A stretch of DNA of 64,000 nt from positions 7,154,478 to 7,218,477 of the forward strand of contig JAVGWX010000012.1 of assembly GCA_036924085.1 (NCBI GenBank), in the 5' to 3' direction. Positions 56,001 through 64,000 of this stretch are shown in pieces. Both the position numbers and the translations under genes were made by a program. How positions within the stretch are numbered: the first letter of the stretch is position 1; each line of letters starts with the position of its first letter. This stretch comes from Ariolimax columbianus (lineage: Eukaryota > Mollusca > Gastropoda > Stylommatophora > Arionidae). The notes under the pieces were generated by a model. It searched no databases, had not been told where the DNA came from, and saw only the letters and a list, made by a program, of their open reading frames with translations.

Positions 56001-59000
56001 TCTTGTCTATTACTAGGATAGCTCTTGTCTATTACTAGGATAGCTCTTGTTGAGTCTATTACTAGGATAGCTCTTGTATATTACTAGGATAGCTCTTGTC
56101 TATTACTAGGATAGCTCTTGTTGAGTCTATTACTAGGATAGCTCTTGTCTATTACTAGGATAGCTCTTGTCTATTACTAGGATAGCTCTTGTCTATTACT
56201 AGGATAGCTCTTGTCTATTACTAGGATAGCTCTTGTATATTACTAGGATAGCTCTTGTCCATTACTAGGATAGCTCTTGTTTATTACTAGGATAGCTCTT
56301 GTCTATTACTAGGATAGCTCTTGTATATTACTAGGATAGCTCTTGTCCATTACTAGGATAGCTCATGTCTATTACTAGGATAGCTCTTGTCTATTACTAG
56401 GATAGCTCTTGTCTATTACTAGGATAGCTCTTGTCTATTACTAGGATAGCTCTTCTCTATTACTAGGATAGCTCTTGTCCATTACTAGGATAGCTCTTGT
56501 CTATTACTAGGATAGCTCTTGTCTATTACTAGGATAGCTCTTGTTGTGTCTATTACTAGGATAGCTCTTGTCTATTACTAAGATAGCTCTTGGTGCGTCT
56601 ATTACTAGGATAGCTCTTGTCTATTACTAGGATAGCTCTTGTCTATTACTAAGATAGCTCTTGGTGCGTCTATTACTAGGATATCTCTTGTTGAGTCTAT
56701 TACTAGGATAGCTCTTGTCTTTTACTAGGATAGCTCTTGTCTATTACTAGGATAGCTCTTGTTGAGTCTATTACTAGGATAGCTCTTGTTGAGTCTATTA
56801 CTAGGATAGCTCTTGTTGAGTCTATTACTAGGATAGCTCTTGTTGTGTCTATTACTAGGATAGCTCTTGTCTATTACTAAGATAGCTCTTGGTGCGTCTA
56901 TTACTAGGATAGCTCTTGTCTATTACTAGGATAGCTCTTGTCTATTACTAAGATAGCTCTTGGTGCGTCTATTACTAGGATATCTCTTGTTGAGTCTATT
57001 ACTAGGATAGCTCTTGTCTTTTACTAGGATAGCTCTTGTCTATTACTAGGATAGCTCTTGTTGTCTATTACTAGGATAGCTCTAGTTGTGTCTATTACTA
57101 GGATAGATCTTGTCTTTTACTAGGATAGCTCTTGTCTATTACCAGGATAGATCTTGTCTATTACTAGGATAGCTCTTGTTGAGTCTTTTACTAGGATAGC
57201 TCTTGTCTATTACTAGGATAGCTCTTGTTGGGTCTATTACTAGGATAGCTCTTGTCTATTACTAGGATAGCTCTTGTCTATTACTATGATAGCTCTTGTC
57301 TATTACTAGGATAGCTCTTGTCTATTACTAGGATAGCTCTTGTCTATTACTAGGATAGCTCTTGTCTATTACTAGGATAGCTCTTGTCTATTACTAGGAT
57401 AGCTCTTGTTGGGTCTTTTACCAGGATAGCTCTTGTCTATTACTAGGATAGCTCTTGTTGGGTCTATTACTAGGATAGCTCTTGTTGAGTCTATTACTAG
57501 GATAGCTCTTGTTGAGTCTATTACTAGGATAGCTCTTGTCTATTACTAGGATAGCTCTTGTCTATTACTAGGATAGCTCTTGTTGAGTCTATTACTAGGA
57601 TAGCTCTTGTATATTACTAGGATAGCTCTTGTCTATTACTAGGATAGCTCTTGTTGAGTCTATTACTAGGATAGCTCTTGTCTATTACTAGGATAGCTCT
57701 TGTCTATTACTAGGATAGCTCTTATCTATTACTAGGATAGCTCTTGTCTATTACTAGGATAGCTCTTGTCTATTACTAGGATAGCTCTTGTCTATTACTA
57801 GGATAGCTCTTGTCTATTACTAGGATAGCTCTTGTTGAGTCTATTACTAGGATAGCTCTTGTATATTACTAGGATAGCTCTTGTCTATTACTAGGATAGC
57901 TCTTGTTGAGTCTATTACTAGGATAGCTCTTGTCTATTACTAGGATAGCTCTTGTCTATTACTAGGATAGCTCTTGTCTATTACTAGGATAGCTCTTGTC
58001 TATTACTAGGATAGCTCTTGTATATTACTAGGATAGCTCTTGTCCATTACTAGGATAGCTCTTGTTTATTACTAGGATAGCTCTTGTCTATTACTAGGAT
58101 AGCTCTTGTATATTACTAGGATAGCTCTTGTCCATTACTAGGATAGCTCATGTCTATTACTAGGATAGCTCTTGTCTATTACTAGGATAGCTCTTGTCTA
58201 TTACTAGGATAGCTCTTGTCTATTACTAGGATAGCTCTTCTCTATTACTAGGATAGCTCTTGTCCATTACTAGGATAGCTCTTGTCTATTACTAGGATAG
58301 CTCTTGTCTATTACTAGGATAGCTCTTGTTGTGTCTATTACTAGGATAGCTCTTGTCTATTACTAAGATAGCTCTTGGTGCGTCTATTACTAGGATAGCT
58401 CTTGTCTATTACTAGGATAGCTCTTGTCTATTACTAAGATAGCTCTTGGTGCGTCTATTACTAGGATATCTCTTGTTGAGTCTATTACTAGGATAGCTCT
58501 TGTCTTTTACTAGGATAGCTCTTGTCTATTACTAGGATAGCTCTTGTTGAGTCTATTACTAGGATAGCTCTTGTTGAGTCTATTACTAGGATAGCTCTTG
58601 TTGAGTCTATTACTAGGATAGCTCTTGTTGAGTCTATTACTAGGATAGCTCTTGTCTATTACTAGGATAGCTCTTGTCTATTACTAGGATAGCTCTTGTC
58701 TATTACTAGGATAGCTCTTGTCTATTACTAGGCTAGCTCTTGTCTATTACTAGGATAGCTCTTGTCTATTACTACGATAGCTCTTGTCTATTACTAGGCT
58801 AGCTCTTGTCTATTACTAGGATAGCTCTTGTCTATTACTACGATAGCTCTTGTCTATTACTACGATAGCTCTTGTCTATTACTAGGATAGCTCTTGTCTA
58901 TTACTAGGATAGCTCTTGTCTATTACTAGGATAGCTCTTGTTGAATCTATTACTAGGATAGCTCTTGTCTATTAATATGATAGCTCTTCTTATGTCTATT

Positions 59001-62000
59001 ACTAGGATAGCTCTTGTCTATTACTAGGATAGCTCTTGTCTATTACTAGGATAGCTCTTGTCTTTTACTAGGATAGCTCTTGTCTATTACTAGGATAGCT
59101 CTTGTTGTCTATTACTAGGATAGCTCTAGTTGTGTCTATTACTAGGATAGATCTTGTCTTTCACTAGGATAGCTCTTGTCTATTACCAGGATAGATCTTG
59201 TCTATTACTAGGATAGCTCTTGTTGAGTCTTTTACTAGGATAGCTCTTGTCTATTACTAGGATAGCTCTTGTTGGGTCTATTACTAGGATAGCTCTTGTC
59301 TATTACTAGGATAGCTCTTGTCTATTACTATGATAGCTCTTGTCTATTACTAGGATAGCTCTTGTCTATTACTAGGATAGCTCTTGTCTATTACTAGGAT
59401 AGCTCTTGTCTATTACTAGGATAGCTCTTGTCTATTACTAGGATAGCTCTTGTTGGGTCTTTTACCAGGATAGCTCTTGTCTATTACTAGGATAGCTCTT
59501 GTTGGGTCTATTACTAGGATAGCTCTTGTTGAGTCTATTACTAGGATAGCTCTTGTTGAGTCTATTACTAGGATAGCTCTTGTTTAGTCTATTACCAGGA
59601 TAGCTCTTATCTATTACTAGGATAGCTCTTGTCTATTACTAGGATAGCTCTTGTTGGTTCTATTACTAGGCTAGCTCTTGTCTATTACTAGGATAGCTCT
59701 TGTCTATTACTAGGATAGCTCCTGTTTGGTCTTTTACCAGGATAGCTCTTGTCTATTACTAGGATAGCTCTTGTCTATTACTAGGATAGCTCTTGTTGAG
59801 TCTATTACTAGGATAGCTCTTGTCTATTACTATGATAGCTCTTGTCTATTAATAGGATAGCTTATGTCTATTACTAGGATAGCTCTTGTTGTGTCTATTA
59901 CTAGGATAGCTCTTGTCTATTACTAGGATAGCTCTTGTTGTGTCTATTACTAGGATAGCTCTTGTCTATTAATAGGATAGCTTATGTCTATTACTAGGAT
60001 AGCTCTTGTTGAGTTTATTACTAGGATAGCTCTTGTTAAGTCTATTACTAGGATAGCTCTTGTTGAGTCTATTACTAGGATAGCTCTTGTTGAGTATATT
60101 ACTAGGATAGCTCTAGTTGTGTCTATTACTAGGATAGATCTTGTCTTTTACTAGGATAGCTCTTGTCTATTACCAGGATAGATCTTGTCTATTACTAGGA
60201 TAGCTCTTGTTGAGTCTTTTACTAGGATAGCTCTTGTCTATTACTAGGATAGCTCTTGTTGGGTCTATTACTAGGATAGCTCTTGTCTATTACTAGGATA
60301 GCTCTTGTCTATTACTATGATAGCTCTTGTCTATTACTAGGATAGCTCTTGTCTATTACTAGGATAGCTCTTGTCTATTACTAGGATAGCTCTTGTCTAT
60401 TACTAGGATAGCTCTTGTCTATTACTAGGATAGCTCTTGTTGGGTCTTTTACCAGGATAGCTCTTGTCTATTACTAGGATAGCTCTTGTTGGGTCTTTTA
60501 CTAGGATAGCTCTTGTTGAGTCTATTACTAGGATAGCTCTTGTTGAGTCTATTACTAGGATAGCTCTTGTCTATTACTAGGATAGCTCTTGTCTATTACT
60601 AGGATAGCTCTTGTTGAGTCTATTACTAGGATAGCTCTTGTATATTACTAGGATAGCTCTTGTCTATTACTAGGATAGCTCTTGTTGAGTCTATTACTAG
60701 GATAGCTCTTGTCTATTACTAGGATAGCTCTTGTCTATTACTAGGATAGCTCTTATCTATTACTAGGATAGCTCTTGTCTATTACTAGGATAGCTCTTGT
60801 CTATTACTAGGATAGCTCTTGTCTATTACTAGGATAGCTCTTGTCTATTACTAGGATAGCTCTTGTTGAGTCTATTACTAGGATAGCTCTTGTATATTAC
60901 TAGGATAGCTCTTGTCTATTACTAGGATAGCTCTTGTTGAGTCTATTACTAGGATAGCTCTTGTCTATTACTAGGATAGCTCTTGTCTATTACTAGGATA
61001 GCTCTTGTCTATTACTAGGATAGCTCTTGTCTATTACTAGGATAGCTCTTGTATATTACTAGGATAGCTCTTGTCCATTACTAGGATAGCTCTTGTTTAT
61101 TACTAGGATAGCTCTTGTCTATTACTAGGATAGCTCTTGTATATTACTAGGATAGCTCTTGTCCATTACTAGGATAGCTCATGTCTATTACTAGGATAGC
61201 TCTTGTCTATTACTAGGATAGCTCTTGTCTATTACTAGGATAGCTCTTGTCTATTACTAGGATAGCTCTTCTCTATTACTAGGATAGCTCTTGTCCATTA
61301 CTAGGATAGCTCTTGTCTATTACTAGGATAGCTCTTGTCTATTACTAGGATAGCTCTTGTTGTGTCTATTACTAGGATAGCTCTTGTCTATTACTAAGAT
61401 AGCTCTTGGTGCGTCTATTACTAGGATAGCTCTTGTCTATTACTAGGATAGCTCTTGTCTATTACTAAGATAGCTCTTGGTGCGTCTATTACTAGGATAT
61501 CTCTTGTTGAGTCTATTACTAGGATAGCTCTTGTCTTTTACTAGGATAGCTCTTGTCTATTACTAGGATAGCTCTTGTTGAGTCTATTACTAGGATAGCT
61601 CTTGTTGAGTCTATTACTAGGATAGCTCTTGTTGAGTCTATTACTAGGATAGCTCTTGTTGAGTCTATTACTAGGATAGCTCTTGTCTATTACTAGGATA
61701 GCTCTTGTCTATTACTAGGATAGCTCTTGTCTATTACTAGGATAGCTCTTGTCTATTACTAGGCTAGCTCTTGTCTATTACTAGGATAGCTCTTGTCTAT
61801 TACTACGATAGCTCTTGTCTATTACTAGGCTAGCTCTTGTCTATTACTAGGATAGCTCTTGTCTATTACTACGATAGCTCTTGTCTATTACTACGATAGC
61901 TCTTGTCTATTACTAGGATAGCTCTTGTCTATTACTAGGATAGCTCTTGTCTATTACTAGGATAGCTCTTGTTGAATCTATTACTAGGATAGCTCTTGTC

Positions 62001-64000
62001 TATTAATATGATAGCTCTTCTTATGTCTATTACTAGGATAGCTCTTGTCTATTACTAGGATAGCTCTTGTCTATTACTAGGATAGCTCTTGTCTTTTACT
62101 AGGATAGCTCTTGTCTATTACTAGGATAGCTCTTGTTGTCTATTACTAGGATAGCTCTAGTTGTGTCTATTACTAGGATAGATCTTGTCTTTCACTAGGA
62201 TAGCTCTTGTCTATTACCAGGATAGATCTTGTCTATTACTAGGATAGCTCTTGTTGAGTCTTTTACTAGGATAGCTCTTGTCTATTACTAGGATAGCTCT
62301 TGTTGGGTCTATTACTAGGATAGCTCTTGTCTATTACTAGGATAGCTCTTGTCTATTACTATGATAGCTCTTGTCTATTACTAGGATAGCTCTTGTCTAT
62401 TACTAGGATAGCTCTTGTCTATTACTAGGATAGCTCTTGTCTATTACTAGGATAGCTCTTGTCTATTACTAGGATAGCTCTTGTTGGGTCTTTTACCAGG
62501 ATAGCTCTTGTCTATTACTAGGATAGCTCTTGTTGGGTCTATTACTAGGATAGCTCTTGTTGAGTCTATTACTAGGATAGCTCTTGTTGAGTCTATTACT
62601 AGGATAGCTCTTGTTTAGTCTATTACCAGGATAGCTCTTATCTATTACTAGGATAGCTCTTGTCTATTACTAGGATAGCTCTTGTTGGTTCTATTACTAG
62701 GCTAGCTCTTGTCTATTACTAGGATAGCTCTTGTCTATTACTAGGATAGCTCCTGTTTGGTCTTTTACCAGGATAGCTCTTGTCTATTACTAGGATAGCT
62801 CTTGTCTATTACTAGGATAGCTCTTGTTGAGTCTATTACTAGGATAGCTCTTGTCTATTACTAGGATAGCTCTTGTCTATTAATAGGATAGCTTATGTCT
62901 ATTACTAGGATAGCTCTTGTTGTGTCTATTACTAGGATAGCTCTTGTCTATTACTAGGATAGCTCTTGTTGTGTCTATTACTAGGATAGCTCTTGTCTAT
63001 TAATAGGATAGCTTATGTCTTTTACTAGGATAGCTCTTGTTGAGTTTATTACTAGGATAGCTCTTGTTAAGTCTATTACTAGGATAGCTCTTGTTGAGTC
63101 TATTACTAGGATAGCTCTTGTCTATTACTAGGATAGCTCTTGTCTATTAATAGGATAGCTTATGTCTATTACTAGGATAGCTCTTGTTGAGTTTATTACT
63201 AGGATAGCTCTTGTTAAGTCTATTACTAGGATAGCTCTTGTTGAGTCTATTACTAGGATAGCTCTTGTCTATTACTAAGATAGCTCTTGTTGAGTATATT
63301 ACTAGGATAGCTCTTGTTGAGTCTATTACTAGGATAGCTCTTGTTGAGTATATTACTAGGATAGCTCTTGTTGTGTTTATTACTAGGATAGCTCTTGTTG
63401 CGTCTATTACTAGGATAGCTCTTGTTGAGTCTATTACTAGGATAGCTCTTGTCTATTACTAGGATAGCTCTTGTTGTGTCTATTACTAGGATAGCTCTTG
63501 TTGAGTATATTACTAGGATAGCTCTTGTTGTGTTTATTACTAGGATAGCTCTTGTTGCGTCTATTACTAGGATAGCTCTTGTCTATTAATAGGATAGCTT
63601 ATTCTATTACTAGGATAGCTCTTGTCTATTACTAGGATAGCTCTTGTTGTGTCTATTACTAGGATAGCTCTTGTCTATTAATAGGATAGCTTATTCTATT
63701 ACTAGGATAGCTCTTGTCTATTACTAGGATAGCTCTTGTCTATTACTAGGATAGCTCTTGTTGTGTCTATTACTAGGATAGCTCTTGTCTATTAATAGGA
63801 TAGCTTATTCTATTACTAGGATAGCTCTTGTCTATTACTAGGATAGCTCTTGTCTATTACTAGAATACTTCTTGTCTATTACTAGGATAGCTCTTGTCTA
63901 TTACTAGGATAGCTCTTGTCTATTACTAGGATAGCTCTTGTCTATTACTAGGATAGCTCTTGTCTATTACTAGGATAGCTCTTGTCTATTACTAGGATAG
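50037..64000. repeat. 14-kb satellite of mixed 22-bp and 27-bp units
   Basis: All units share aggatagctcttgt and ctattact. The 27-bp form carries five extra bases (usually tgagt, also tgtgt, tgggt or tgcgt) between them. Diagnostic variants such as taatatgatagctcttctta occur at about 52,083, 55,141, 58,970 and 62,001, showing a higher-order period near 3.05 kb with one longer interval (3.83 kb). The array continues past the window end. A 65-codon frame near 63,265 exists only because 27 is a multiple of three. Confidence 0.97.

Noticed and set aside
63265..63462. 65-codon repeat protein (ITRIALVES units)
   Set aside because: It arises because a run of 27-bp satellite units stays in frame; mixed 22-bp units break it elsewhere.
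50037..64000. CRISPR-like array
   Set aside because: There are no unique spacers of constant length; the short intervals are themselves repeated, and the context is eukaryotic.

Overview
The window is non-coding eukaryotic DNA packed with repeats. I find no host protein gene, operon, CRISPR array or functional tRNA. Decayed non-LTR retrotransposons (LINEs) of at least five kinds, a tRNA-derived SINE and long satellite arrays fill most of it. The embedded 18S rRNA sequence, with its conserved 5' half and mollusc/annelid-like V4 loop, suggests a lophotrochozoan animal, most likely a mollusc. The abundant TACA and CA microsatellites fit this, but the species cannot be fixed from the sequence alone.

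Layout. Bases 1-5,000: the 3' end of LINE 'family A' (EN-RT-RNase H, GAA tail), an RTE fragment, a LINE insertion with an inverted 5' half (775-2968, 12-bp target duplication) and another RT-RNase H LINE on the minus strand. Bases 5,190-14,500: microsatellites, an RTE-type element ending in a C2H2 finger (5,850-9,180), an L1/Tx1-type element (9,242-12,200) and an endonuclease fragment (12,840-13,935). Bases 14,500-18,900: RTE and CR1-like scraps and 1.4 kb of TACA/CA repeat. Bases 18,943-21,459: a 5'-truncated family A copy with its GAA tail. Bases 22,600-31,600: CR1-like, RTE-like and I-like remnants, a SINE and a 53-bp tandem array. Bases 32,085-35,216: a 28-bp satellite. Bases 35,600-50,000: the notable region, described next. 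Bases 50,037-64,000: a 22/27-bp satellite with higher-order structure that runs off the window.

The notable region holds two oppositely oriented insertions of one unusual element. Each begins at the same nucleotide, in what looks like the pre-rRNA 5' external transcribed spacer (ETS). Each runs through the 5' part of 18S rRNA, skips ITS1, 5.8S, ITS2 and nearly all of 28S, and continues through repeated 18S/28S junction pieces, the 28S 3' end, spacer-like DNA and the 5' leader of family A. The minus copy (42,079-49,411, 7.3 kb) then carries the whole LINE coding region (endonuclease, reverse transcriptase, RNase H), with one frameshift and one nonsense codon. The plus copy (37,064-40,085, 3.0 kb) lacks all coding sequence and goes from the leader to the GAA tail. 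Each copy has its own target-site duplication, and each interrupts a recognisable older repeat that resumes on the other side. The rRNA-LINE chimera therefore moved as a unit at least twice.

The ETS and 18S parts of the two copies are almost identical by eye, while the 28S-tail and leader parts differ much more. The 18S is joined to the older part at a different place in each copy. This suggests that the 5' rRNA module is renewed from live pre-rRNA, by template switching or by transcription from an rDNA locus. All of this is read by eye; no alignments or searches were run.
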